From assembly GCF_027008145.1 (NCBI RefSeq), contig NZ_JALTCZ010000059.1, forward strand, positions 1 through 35,501: a DNA stretch of 35,501 nucleotides, in the 5' to 3' direction. Position numbers and translations under genes: made by a program. Numbering within the stretch: position 1 is the first letter of the stretch; each line of letters opens with the position of its first letter. Under the pieces are notes generated by a model. It saw only the letters and a list, made by a program, of their open reading frames with translations, had not been told where the DNA came from and made no database searches. Below are positions 1 to 9,034 of the stretch, in pieces. This DNA is from Thermococcus sp. GTDB lineage: Archaea > Methanobacteriota_B > Thermococci > Thermococcales > Thermococcaceae.

Positions 1-448
1 TGAGGCGTATTATGTCCCCAGGAACGAGCTCCCTGGCAGGTATCGTCTTCCATTCTCCGTCGCGAAGAACCCTGACCTCCAGTTCCAGCTTCTCCTTCAG
101 GTACTCCATGATATTCTCGGCTTTGTGCTCCTGCCAGAAGCCAACGACCGCGTTGATTACCAGGAGGCTCACTATTATTGCGAAGTCCTCCCAGTGCTGG
201 ACTATGGCCGAGAGTATTGCCGCCACCTCTATCATCCATGGTATCGGCCCCCAGAAGTAAGAGAGGAACTTCCTGAGCGGGCTGACCTTCTTTTCCGGGA
301 TCTCGTTGGGGCCCACCTCCTTGAGACGGCGCTTGGCTTCTTCCTCACTGAGCCCCCTCTTTGGATCAACCCCTAAGTACTTCAAAACATCGTTAATACT
401 CAGGTGTTTGGCCTTTTGGGCCACCCCTTGCAGGTTTTTTACCTCCAT
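1..448 (-). CDS. P-type (plasma-membrane H+-type) cation-transporting ATPase, N-terminal part, truncated by window edge
   Basis: Reverse-strand translation from ATG at 448: MEVKNLQGVAQKAKHLSINDVLKYLGVDPKRGLSEEEAKRRLKEVGPNEIPEKK...FLSYFWGPIPWMIEVAAILSAIVQHWEDFAII...GFWQEHKAENIMEYLKEKLELEVRVLRDGEWKTIPARELVPGDIIRL. Cation-ATPase N-domain and first TM hairpin followed by the VPGDI actuator motif. Runs off the window, so it is absent from the ORF track. Confidence 0.88.
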   Translation of the reverse strand, partial: MEVKNLQGVAQKAKHLSINDVLKYLGVDPKRGLSEEEAKRRLKEVGPNEIPEKKVSPLRKFLSYFWGPIPWMIEVAAILSAIVQHWEDFAIIVSLLVINAVVGFWQEHKAENIMEYLKEKLELEVRVLRDGEWKTIPARELVPGDIIRL

Positions 449-687
449 AGCTCTCACCTCTTTTTAGTTTCTTGGCGTTACTATAATTTCGTCCGGCTTT
501 CAGCTTAAATAGTTTACTATATCAGATTACTGCGTACCTTTCAAGTTCTCGATATAGTTTTGGTGCTCCCTTCGCAAATCGATTATTTTTCGGGCTCGGT
601 GCTATGCTTTTTCTTTTGAAAACCTCACCAGTAACATTAGAGAAGGTCAGCCGAAATCCTGATAAGTCTCCTCTCCTATTTCCTACC

Positions 688-1062
688 ATGAACCTCCAAG
701 ATGCCGTTGAGAAAATCCTCCAGCTGGGTGGTGAAAGAGTTAAGTTCATAATCCTCTTCGGCTCAAGGGCGGGGGGTGATTATAGACCGGACAGCGACTT
801 CGACCTCTGCGTTTACTACGACGGGAGTGATAGGGAGGCATTCAAGTTCAGGGCTCTGGTTCTCGGTCATCTGCCCGATAACTACGATGTCCAGATCTTC
901 CAGCTACTTCCGGTTTACGTGAAGAAGGAGTGCCTCAAGGGAAAGGTGCTCTTCTGCAGGGACGAGACGTTTCTCTATGATCTTGCCTATGAAACCATCA
1001 AGGAGTGGGAGGATTTCAAGCGCTACTACTACGACTACCTCGGCCTGGAGGCGATAGAATGA
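688..1062 (+). CDS. MNT-family minimal nucleotidyltransferase (MntA-like antitoxin)
   Basis: MNLQDAVEKILQ...FIILFGSRAGGDYRPDSDFDLCVYY has the GSx10DxD nucleotidyltransferase motif (GS-RAGGDYRPDS-DFD). ATG at 688 is in frame with the longer ORF at 604 and is the more plausible start. Confidence 0.85.
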   Translation: MNLQDAVEKILQLGGERVKFIILFGSRAGGDYRPDSDFDLCVYYDGSDREAFKFRALVLGHLPDNYDVQIFQLLPVYVKKECLKGKVLFCRDETFLYDLAYETIKEWEDFKRYYYDYLGLEAIE

Positions 1063-1481
1063 GAAGAGAGTTAATAAAATCCAAAATTGAGGAAATCCTT
1101 GGGAGTCTAAAGCTTGTTGAGGAGAACCTCCAGGAGGATTTCGAGACCTTTCAGTCTCTCGGCCTTATCAAGGACGGGATATACAAAAGGATCGAGTTTG
1201 CCATTCAGAACGTTATGGACATCTGTGCCATACTGAACTCGGACCTAAAGCTCAGGATGCCTGAGAAGGAAGAAGATGTTTTTGAAGGGCTCGTTGGAGC
1301 GGGTATTCTGCCACGTGAAATGGCCAATAAGTTGCGCCTCATGAAGGGCTTTCGCAACATTCTTGTGCATCACTACGGCAGGATAAACGACGAACTTGCC
1401 TTCGAAACCCTTCGCGAGCACCTGGATGGCATCTACGAGTTCGTGGAACTTGTTGAAAAGTTTTTGGAGGGCCAAAAATGA
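1059..1481 (+). CDS. HEPN-domain RNase toxin (HepT-like, DUF86)
   Basis: Starts with ATGA overlap on the MNT stop; helical protein with RNILVHHY = Rx4HxY motif at 1353..1376, as in HepT toxins. Confidence 0.87.
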   Translation: MRRELIKSKIEEILGSLKLVEENLQEDFETFQSLGLIKDGIYKRIEFAIQNVMDICAILNSDLKLRMPEKEEDVFEGLVGAGILPREMANKLRLMKGFRNILVHHYGRINDELAFETLREHLDGIYEFVELVEKFLEGQK

Positions 1482-2482
1482 GGGTTTTAGCTTCGGCTCC
1501 CGCTAAAATTATCCTCTTCGGCGAGCACAGCGTGGTTTACGGCAAGCCGGCAATAGCCGCCGCAATAAACCTGAGAACGTACGTTAAAGCAGAGTTCAAC
1601 GACTCTGGCAGGATAAAAATCGAGGCCCACGACATAAAGACGCCCGGTTTAATAGTTTCCTTCTCCGAGAACGAGATTTACTTTGAGAGCGACTACGGAA
1701 AAGCGGCTGAAGTTCTCAGCTATGTCAGGCAGGCGATAGAGCTCGTTAGAGAAGAGGCGGGTAAGAACGGGAGGGGTATAACGGTTTCGATAACCTCCCA
1801 GATCCCGGTTGGAGCGGGATTGGGAAGTTCAGCGGCGGTGGCCGTTGCCACAATCGGTGCGGTCTCGAAACTCCTCGGCCTTGAGCTTACCAACGAGGAG
1901 ATAGGTAAGCTCGGCCACCGCGTTGAGCTCCTCGTTCAAGGAGCTTCAAGCGGTATAGACCCGACCGTCTCGGCGATTGGCGGGATAATCCACTATGAGG
2001 GGGGCAACTTTGAACACCTCCCCTTCGTAGGGCTCCCCCTCGTCGTCGGCTACACCGGTTCGAGCGGCTCAACCAAGGAGCTGGTGGCGATGGTGAGGAG
2101 AACCTACGAGGAGATGCCCGAGATAATAGAGCCCATACTCACCTCGATGGGCAAGGTCGTCGAGAAGGCAAGAGAAACTCTCTTATCGAAGCTTGAGGGG
2201 GAGGAAAAGCTCACCCGCCTCGGCAGGCTGATGAACATAAATCACGGCCTGCTCGATGCCCTTGGAGTTTCAACGAAGAAGCTGAGCGAGCTCGTCTACG
2301 CAGCCAGGACAGCTGGGGCTCTGGGAGCGAAGATAACGGGAGCGGGAGGCGGGGGATGTATGTACGCATTAGCCCCGGAGAAGCAGAGCGAGGTGGCGAC
2401 GGCGATAACCATAGCCGGCGGGACGCCGATGGTAACCGAGATAAGCAGTGAAGGGCTTCGCACTGAGGAGGTGATACCGTGA
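1478..2482 (+). CDS. mvk: Mevalonate kinase
   Basis: GHMP kinase: [58 protein letters not shown] overlaps the HEPN stop. Confidence 0.95.
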   Translation: MRVLASAPAKIILFGEHSVVYGKPAIAAAINLRTYVKAEFNDSGRIKIEAHDIKTPGLIVSFSENEIYFESDYGKAAEVLSYVRQAIELVREEAGKNGRGITVSITSQIPVGAGLGSSAAVAVATIGAVSKLLGLELTNEEIGKLGHRVELLVQGASSGIDPTVSAIGGIIHYEGGNFEHLPFVGLPLVVGYTGSSGSTKELVAMVRRTYEEMPEIIEPILTSMGKVVEKARETLLSKLEGEEKLTRLGRLMNINHGLLDALGVSTKKLSELVYAARTAGALGAKITGAGGGGCMYALAPEKQSEVATAITIAGGTPMVTEISSEGLRTEEVIP

Positions 2483-3270
2483 TAATCATAAAGCTCGGGG
2501 GTAGCGTCTTCAGCGACAAGGCCGGAGAACCGGAAAACTTCAGGGAAAACGTCGTCCGCTCAATAGCGAGGGAGATGGTGGAGTTTTACCCTGCCGAGAA
2601 GTTCATAGTAGTTCACGGTGGCGGGAGCTTCGGCCACAGGTACGCCGATGAGTATGGCATAAGGGCGGGGCTGAAGGGCCTTATCGGGAAAGAGCTGTCG
2701 AGGAGGAGAAGGGGCTTTTCCCTCACCCATCAGGCCATGCTGAGGGCGAACGCCAAGATCGTCAACGCCTTCCTCGCCGAGGGACTTCCTGCCGTCTCGG
2801 TCTCAAGCTCCTCGATTTTCCTCATGGACAGGGATAAGGTTGCATACGGGGACGTTGAGGCCATAAGGAAGCTCGTGGAGAACTCCTTCATACCTATTCT
2901 CTTCGGTGACGTTGCCATAGACCTTTGGAATGGCATTGATGTTCTCTCTGGTGACCAGATAGTTGCCTACCTTGCCAAGCTCTTCAGGCCGAAGAAGGTC
3001 ATATTCCTGATGAGCGTTGACGGCATCTACGACGGAAAGCCCGGCCAAGGGACGCTGCTCTTTAAGATATTCCCCCACCAGATAGACGCCCTGATAGATC
3101 ACCTTGAAGGCTCGGCGGGAAGGGACGTCACAGGAGGCATAGTCAACAAGCTCAGACAGGCGAAGGAGATAGCCCGCTTTTCGGAGGTATGGTTCGTGAA
3201 CGGACTGGTGGAAGGGCGCCTAAAGGGGGCCATAACTGACCAGGGATTCGGAACTAGGATCGTCGGCTGA
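2479..3270 (+). CDS. Isopentenyl phosphate kinase (amino-acid kinase fold)
   Basis: GTG start overlapping the mvk stop; [13 protein letters not shown]...[20 protein letters not shown]...[12 protein letters not shown]...[10 protein letters not shown]. Position after mvk fits the archaeal mevalonate pathway. Confidence 0.93.
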   Translation: MIIIKLGGSVFSDKAGEPENFRENVVRSIAREMVEFYPAEKFIVVHGGGSFGHRYADEYGIRAGLKGLIGKELSRRRRGFSLTHQAMLRANAKIVNAFLAEGLPAVSVSSSSIFLMDRDKVAYGDVEAIRKLVENSFIPILFGDVAIDLWNGIDVLSGDQIVAYLAKLFRPKKVIFLMSVDGIYDGKPGQGTLLFKIFPHQIDALIDHLEGSAGRDVTGGIVNKLRQAKEIARFSEVWFVNGLVEGRLKGAITDQGFGTRIVG

Positions 3271-3451
3271 TTATCCTTCTTTTATCCTCAGATAAGTGTT
3301 TGCCGGGCCAACGCTGTGGAAGTGGAGGGTGAACCTTCACGTCCCCTGCATAAAGTTGCAACAAATGGAGAGTGAGCTTTGAGTCATATAGAGGTTTCAA
3401 GGTTCCAAAAACCTCTTAACTTCCCCCACCCTTCCCCTCTTGGTGGTGTGA

Positions 3452-4576
3452 ATGCAGGTCTCTGACAGGGAAGAGCTCACTATCATCAGGAAGTTCGAGC
3501 ACATAGATCACTGCTTGAAAAGGAACGTTCAGGCTCACGTTTCCAACGGATTCGAGGACGTTCACTTCGTCCACATGAGCCTGCCCGAGATAGACAAGGA
3601 TGAAATAGACATGAGCATCGAGTTTTTGGGTAGAAAGTTTGACTACCCGATTTTCATAGCGGGAATGACCGGCGGAACGAAGGGCTCACAGCTCGCTGGA
3701 AGAATAAACAAGACCTTAGCGAAGGCAGCTCAGGAGCTGAACATCCCGATGGGCGTTGGCAGTCAGAGGGCTATGATAAGGAAGCCCGAAACATGGGAGA
3801 GCTACTATGTTAGGGATGTCGCTCCAGATATTTTCCTCGTCGGGAACTTGGGTGCACCGCAGTTCTCCGAGACGATTCCCGAGCGCTACGGCATCGAGGA
3901 GGCTTTGAAGGCCGTCGAGACTGTACAGGCTGACGCTTTAGCCATACACATGAACCCGCTCCAAGAGAGCGTCCAGCCGGAGGGAGACACGCAGTACAGG
4001 GGTGTTCTCAAAGCTTTAGCCGAGCTAAAGTCTGAGTTTCCCTATCCAATAATCGCTAAGGAAACCGGTGCAGGTGTCTCCAAGGAAGTCGCGATAAGGC
4101 TTGAGAGCATTGGAATTGACGCGATAGACGTCGGCGGCCTCGGCGGGACGAGCTGGAGCGCCGTTGAGTATTACAGAGCCAGGGACGAAATTGGAAGGGA
4201 CTTGGCTCTGCGCTTCTGGGACTGGGGCATTAAAACCGTCATAAGCGTGGCTGAAGTGCGCTATGCTACCGAGTTACCGATAATAGCCACAGGGGGAATG
4301 CGTGACGGAATAACCATGGCGAAGGCTTTAGCTATGGGCGCGACCTTTGCCGGCGTTGCGTTACCACTCCTCAAGCCCGCTGTGAAGGGCGACGTCGAGG
4401 GGGTTATAAGAATTCTGAGGCGCTACATCGAGGAGATAAAGAACGCTATGTTTCTGGTAGGTGCTAAGAATGTTGAGGAACTTAGAAGGGTTCCGCTCGT
4501 CGTTACGGGCTTTACGAGGGAGTGGCTAAGCCAGAGGATTGACTTTTTGACTTACCTCAGGGGAGGTCGATTCTGA
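3452..4576 (+). CDS. fni: Type 2 isopentenyl-diphosphate delta-isomerase
   Basis: FMN-dependent IDI-2 signatures: [44 protein letters not shown]. Confidence 0.94.
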   Translation: MQVSDREELTIIRKFEHIDHCLKRNVQAHVSNGFEDVHFVHMSLPEIDKDEIDMSIEFLGRKFDYPIFIAGMTGGTKGSQLAGRINKTLAKAAQELNIPMGVGSQRAMIRKPETWESYYVRDVAPDIFLVGNLGAPQFSETIPERYGIEEALKAVETVQADALAIHMNPLQESVQPEGDTQYRGVLKALAELKSEFPYPIIAKETGAGVSKEVAIRLESIGIDAIDVGGLGGTSWSAVEYYRARDEIGRDLALRFWDWGIKTVISVAEVRYATELPIIATGGMRDGITMAKALAMGATFAGVALPLLKPAVKGDVEGVIRILRRYIEEIKNAMFLVGAKNVEELRRVPLVVTGFTREWLSQRIDFLTYLRGGRF

Positions 4577-4601
4577 ACTTTCTTTCCTTCTGATGCACAC
4601 C

Positions 4602-4609
4602 TTTTTAAA
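4602..4609 (+). promoter_or_regulatory. Candidate TATA box for RNase J
   Basis: CACCTTTTTAAACC about 65 bp upstream of the RNase J start; archaeal BRE/TATA-like. Confidence 0.5.
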
Positions 4610-4636
4610 CCCTCCCGAGAAGTAGGGCCAGCGCAG

Positions 4637-4662
4637 CCCCACGCCTCATGAGAGGCCTGGGG
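4637..4662 (+). promoter_or_regulatory. Stem-loop in the predicted RNase J 5' leader
   Basis: CCCCA-C-GCCTC / ATGA / GAGGC-C-TGGGG: two 5-bp helices around a C.C mismatch with a 4-nt loop, directly upstream of the GGGAGG ribosome-binding site. Confidence 0.6.
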
Positions 4663-4672
4663 CGGGAGGCTG

Positions 4673-6025
4673 ATGGGAATGATAAAAATCTACACTATTA
4701 GCGGTTACGAGGAAGTCGGCAAGAACATGACGGCAGTGGGCTACTCCAACGGGGGAAGGGAAGAGGTCGTTATAATGGACATGGGCATAATGCTCGACAG
4801 GGTTCTCATTCATGAGGATACGAACATCCAGAAGTTCTCAGACAAGGAGCTCCAGCGCCTCGGGGCAATCCCCGACGACAAAATCCTCTGGAAGGGCGGT
4901 AAGAACAGAAAGGTTGTCGCGATAACCCTGACCCACGGCCACCTCGATCACATAGGTGCCATCGGGAAGCTCGGCCCCCACTACCCAGATGTCCCGATTT
5001 ACGGCACACCCTACACAATAAAGCTCGCCAAGAGTGAGGTCAAGAGCGAGGAGTACTTTGAGGTCAAGAACCCGATGTACGAGACCGAATACGGCGAGAT
5101 AGTGCAGGTGAGTGAGAACCTCGCAATAGAGTTCGTCCGCTCGACCCACTCCATCCCCCAGGCTTCTATGGTTGTCGTCCACACTCCAGAGGGAGCGGTA
5201 GTTCACACCGGCGACTTCAAGTTTGACAACAACAGCCCGCTCGGCGAGAAGCCCGACTACAAGCGTCTTAAGGAGCTCGGTAAGGAGGGTGTTAAAGTCC
5301 TCATAGCGGAATCAACACGTGTTGCAGAGCCGACGAAGACCCCCAGCGAGCGCGTTGCCCAGATGCTCCTTGAGGACTTCTTTCTCTATGAAGGACGGGA
5401 CGAGGTCGGGCTGATAGCGACAACCTTCGCGAGCCACATTGCTCGGCTTCAGGAGCTTATATGGCTAGCGAATGAGATGGGCAGACAGGCCGTCTTGGTC
5501 GGCCGTTCCCTCGCGAAGTACGCTGGCATAGCCAAGCAGCTCGGCCTCATAAAGATGAAGGGAGCGAGGGCCGTTAGAAGCCCGAACGCCGTCAGGAAGG
5601 TTCTCAAGGAGGTCAGCCAAGCTAGGGAGAACTACCTCCTAATCGTTACTGGCCATCAGGGTGAGCCCGGGGCGGTTCTGACGAGGATGGCCGACGGCGA
5701 GCTCTACGACATCGGCGGGAGGGACACTGTTGTCTTTTCAGCTGGGACGATACCCAACCCCATAAACCTCGCCCAGCGCTACAAGCTCGAAACAAAGCTC
5801 AGGATGAAGGGTGTCAGGATGATAAAGGACATGCACGTCAGCGGTCACGCGAGCAGGGAAGACCACCGCTACCTCCTCAGGATGCTCAATCCGGAGAACA
5901 TCGTCCCGGCACACGGCGACTTCAGGATGCTCACGCACTATGCCGAGCTCGCTGAAGAAGAGGGCTACCTCATCGGCAGGGACGTCTTCGTTTCGAGGAA
6001 CGGCTATACCGTGGATATCAGATGA
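4673..6025 (+). CDS. Archaeal RNase J (MBL/beta-CASP ribonuclease)
   Basis: IYTISGYEEVGKNMTAVGY, LTHGHLDHIGAI, VVHTGDFKFD, SGHASREDH, PAHGDFRML. Start may be the second ATG (4679). Confidence 0.92.
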   Translation: MGMIKIYTISGYEEVGKNMTAVGYSNGGREEVVIMDMGIMLDRVLIHEDTNIQKFSDKELQRLGAIPDDKILWKGGKNRKVVAITLTHGHLDHIGAIGKLGPHYPDVPIYGTPYTIKLAKSEVKSEEYFEVKNPMYETEYGEIVQVSENLAIEFVRSTHSIPQASMVVVHTPEGAVVHTGDFKFDNNSPLGEKPDYKRLKELGKEGVKVLIAESTRVAEPTKTPSERVAQMLLEDFFLYEGRDEVGLIATTFASHIARLQELIWLANEMGRQAVLVGRSLAKYAGIAKQLGLIKMKGARAVRSPNAVRKVLKEVSQARENYLLIVTGHQGEPGAVLTRMADGELYDIGGRDTVVFSAGTIPNPINLAQRYKLETKLRMKGVRMIKDMHVSGHASREDHRYLLRMLNPENIVPAHGDFRMLTHYAELAEEEGYLIGRDVFVSRNGYTVDIR

Positions 6026-6034
6026 CATCCATGG

Positions 6035-6985
6035 GTGGAAACTATGGGAAGGAACATTATACCCCTTCTATTAATCCTCTTCGTTTTTGCATCCGCATGC
6101 ATCGGCGGTGTCAACCCCAAAGACACGAGTGGCTACCTCCAAACAAAAGTGCCCCGAGGAGTCGTTGAGCTCTCCCCTCTGATCAATTACGGGAACATTA
6201 CGATACTCAGGGCCTCCTACGGCTACGTAATTTTTAGGAATAACACCAAAGTTTTCCTAAACGTTTCAAAGGCGTATTTCTTCCCGTGGGGGTTCGTGAT
6301 AATTAAAACGATTCCGGAGGTCAGAAGTATTCCCATTGTAGATGCTAGGATTGGCAGAACTTACGAGGAAGATTCTCGGAACATCACCGCTATGGTTGGA
6401 GTAATGAGAATAGAAGCGTATGATTACGAGGGCAACATCCTCTGGGTGCATGAATCCCAGCCCCCTTACATCTGGGAGATAAGGCGGACCGATGATGGGG
6501 GAAGGAATTACAAAAAGGGTATATCCTACCCGGAGATACTGATTTCGAATAGCAGTGAATACCTTTTCATAGCAGAACTCCCGAGGACTTTCAGAAACAT
6601 GATAACTCTCCCGGTGTCTACTGGAGACGTTTGCAATTACCTGTACGTCTATGGGGGTAACGGCTTGGTCGAGAGGTTTAATTTTTCTTCCTCCGGGGGA
6701 TACCAGGTGGACAACGAGTTCCTCCTCTCCTCAGGTAACTACACAGTTTTTGGCTTTCAGGTGCCGTTGGGAGATGGAAGTCCGGACTATGGGAAGGTAA
6801 TGATATTCAAAGGATCCAAAGTCATCTTTACGAGAAGGTTTGAGAGAGATCCAACGTGCCTCTGCAATGTGATTCATGGATGGGCAAAAATCACTCCCGA
6901 TGGATGTGTGTTCTTCGGCCTCTTCAACGGCTACGGATTCTACTGCAGGGGGAATTTTAAATACGTCAGAAACGAGGAGAGCTAG
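6035..6985 (+). CDS. Predicted lipoprotein of unknown function
   Basis: N-terminus METMGRNIIPLLLILFVFASACIGG has a signal peptide and lipobox-like cysteine (FASAC); start could be ATG at 6044. Confidence 0.7.
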   Translation: METMGRNIIPLLLILFVFASACIGGVNPKDTSGYLQTKVPRGVVELSPLINYGNITILRASYGYVIFRNNTKVFLNVSKAYFFPWGFVIIKTIPEVRSIPIVDARIGRTYEEDSRNITAMVGVMRIEAYDYEGNILWVHESQPPYIWEIRRTDDGGRNYKKGISYPEILISNSSEYLFIAELPRTFRNMITLPVSTGDVCNYLYVYGGNGLVERFNFSSSGGYQVDNEFLLSSGNYTVFGFQVPLGDGSPDYGKVMIFKGSKVIFTRRFERDPTCLCNVIHGWAKITPDGCVFFGLFNGYGFYCRGNFKYVRNEES

Positions 6986-7077
6986 CTGGCCTTTTCATTA
7001 TCCTAGCACCCCACAGCAAAGCTCATAAAGGTTTGGCCTTTTCCTTTCTTTAGCCATCTTATGTTCATCTCGGAGGG

Positions 7078-8115
7078 GTGTCTATGGGAAAGTACAATGA
7101 GCTGTTCAACAGGATTAAGGATAAAGCCAGGGATGTTGATCGGGTCATCCTAGAGCTCGTCCCCGAGAGGGAGCCCCTTGAGCTCTACAAGGCTGCAAGG
7201 CACTACCCGCTAGCGGGTGGGAAGAGGATTCGTCCCTTCGTCGTCCTCCGTGCAACGGAAGCAGCCGGCGGTAATCCAGAGAAGGCCCTCTACCCAGCTG
7301 CTTCCGTTGAGTTCATCCACAACTACTCCCTCGTCCACGACGATATAATGGACATGGACGAGCTTAGGCGCGGAAGGCCGACCGTCCACAAGCTCTGGGG
7401 AGTAAACATGGCCATCCTCGCTGGCGACCTTCTCTTCAGCAAGGCCTTTGAAGCTATTTCTAGGGCCAACGTTTCCCCAAAAAAGAAGGCAAGAATTCTC
7501 GACGTCCTCGTCAGGACTTCCAACCTACTCTGTGAGGGACAGGCCCTAGATATAGAGTTCGAGACGCGCGATGAGGTTACCGTCGAGGAGTACCTCAGGA
7601 TGATAAGCGGTAAAACCGGAGCCCTCTTCCAGGGTTCGGCGGAGATTGGCGCGATCATCGGAACCGATAACGAGGAATACATCCGGGCCCTCTCCAGGTG
7701 GGGCATGAACGTCGGGATAGCCTTCCAGATCTGGGACGACGTGCTCGACCTCATAGCGGACGAGGAGAAGCTCGGAAAGCCAGTGGGAAGCGACATAAGG
7801 AAGGGCAAGAAGACGTTAATAGTTAGCCACTTCTTCAGCAAGGCCAGCGAAGAGGACAAGGCCGAGTTCATGAAGATCTTCGGCAAGTACGCCGGTGATG
7901 CTAAAGGTGATGCACTCATACACGACGATAAGGTCAAGGAAGAAGTTGCAAAAGCTATAGAGCTCCTCAAGGAGTACGGGAGCATTGACTACGCGGCGCA
8001 ATACGCTAGGAACCTCGTGAAAGAGGCAAACGAAGCGCTAAAGATACTCCCCGAGAGCGAGGCAAGGGAGGATTTGGAGCTTTTGGCGGAGTTCCTAGTT
8101 GAGAGGGAGTTCTGA
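7078..8115 (+). CDS. idsA: Bifunctional short-chain isoprenyl diphosphate synthase (FPP/GGPP synthase)
   Basis: GGKRIRPFVVL, LVHDDIMDMDELRRGRPTVH (first Asp-rich motif), FQIWDDVLDL (second). Likely start ATG 7084. Confidence 0.94.
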   Translation: MSMGKYNELFNRIKDKARDVDRVILELVPEREPLELYKAARHYPLAGGKRIRPFVVLRATEAAGGNPEKALYPAASVEFIHNYSLVHDDIMDMDELRRGRPTVHKLWGVNMAILAGDLLFSKAFEAISRANVSPKKKARILDVLVRTSNLLCEGQALDIEFETRDEVTVEEYLRMISGKTGALFQGSAEIGAIIGTDNEEYIRALSRWGMNVGIAFQIWDDVLDLIADEEKLGKPVGSDIRKGKKTLIVSHFFSKASEEDKAEFMKIFGKYAGDAKGDALIHDDKVKEEVAKAIELLKEYGSIDYAAQYARNLVKEANEALKILPESEAREDLELLAEFLVEREF

Positions 8116-8118
8116 GCT

Positions 8119-8934
8119 TTACCTCTCTTTTACCAGAATCCACCCCACCGGCGGGTGCTCTGCGCCTTTCTTCCACTTTTCGTAGGCCCTGTCCCACTGC
8201 CCCAGAAGTTTGGCGCGCTTTTCTTCGTCTTTTATCTTTTCCACATATTCCCGCGGGATGTAAGCTAGGTAGTGAGGCAACTTGGGCTCGAAGGTCCCGC
8301 TTTTGATTACTCTTCCTCCTGCTTTCTCCACAAGTTCTTGGAGTTTTTCAAGTGTAGGGTAGTGCAGGTCGTCCTTCTCACCGAAAAGGGCCTCAAATAT
8401 TTCCTCGCGGAGGTTGTAGAGCTCTAAATGTGCTTTCTGCCTCTCGTTCTCCGCTACAGGCAGGCTCTCGGCTATAAAGATCCTGTCCGCAACGCGGAGC
8501 ATCTCGGAGATGACTTTTATCATCGTATTCTCGCTCTTCATGCTTCTAATCCCATGAACGAGGACGGCTAAGTCAAAGGTCTTAAACGGAAATGGCAGTT
8601 CCCTCGCATTGAGCTTTAGCGGGAATATCCTGGGTTTCATGCCTGCCGATGAGATTATTTCCTCAAAGAAGCGCCATCTTGATTTATCAACCGCCACAAC
8701 GCGACCGGTTTCACCAACGAGATAAGCGAGCGGAACCGTCGTTAGGGCATGTGCCCCACAACCGATTTCGAGGACGTTCATTCCACTCCTAAGCGTTGCC
8801 TGCTGGAGAACGCGGAAGCGCTCGAGCATCTCAAGCTGAAGCCAATCGGGAGGTAATGGTGGTTCATCCCGGGGCGGGATTTTAGAGAGGATTTCTCTTT
8901 TGAATGTTTCTTCGCCAAAAAACATGGACAACAC
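8119..8934 (-). CDS. SAM-dependent class I methyltransferase
   Basis: MNVLEIGCGAHALTTVPLAYLVGETGRVVAVDKS motif I and VDKS; FDLAVLVHGIRSM motif. Start probably the internal Met (MFFGEETF, 8925). Confidence 0.8.
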   Translation of the reverse strand: MLSMFFGEETFKREILSKIPPRDEPPLPPDWLQLEMLERFRVLQQATLRSGMNVLEIGCGAHALTTVPLAYLVGETGRVVAVDKSRWRFFEEIISSAGMKPRIFPLKLNARELPFPFKTFDLAVLVHGIRSMKSENTMIKVISEMLRVADRIFIAESLPVAENERQKAHLELYNLREEIFEALFGEKDDLHYPTLEKLQELVEKAGGRVIKSGTFEPKLPHYLAYIPREYVEKIKDEEKRAKLLGQWDRAYEKWKKGAEHPPVGWILVKER

Positions 8935-9034
8935 CGCAAAATGCTAAAGGGCTTTTCTTTAAGGTGTTTTCGGAGAAAGGGTTTTATAAGGTGGGGTTGA
9001 ACTTATAACCGGTGGTGAAATTTTAAACCGTTTC

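Noticed and set aside
604-687. 28-aa N-terminal extension of the MNT protein
   Set aside because: Not needed for the nucleotidyltransferase fold; ATG 688 matches the usual start of this family. Noted as unresolved in findings.
3300-3389. Possible H/ACA-like RNA (GGTGAACCTTCAC hairpin, AACA downstream)
   Set aside because: Stem is only about 5 bp with a 2-nt loop and no convincing lower stem or k-turn; insufficient support.
7323-7985. 220-aa antisense ORF opposite the prenyl synthase (Ser-rich)
   Set aside because: Low-complexity reverse translation of a conserved gene.
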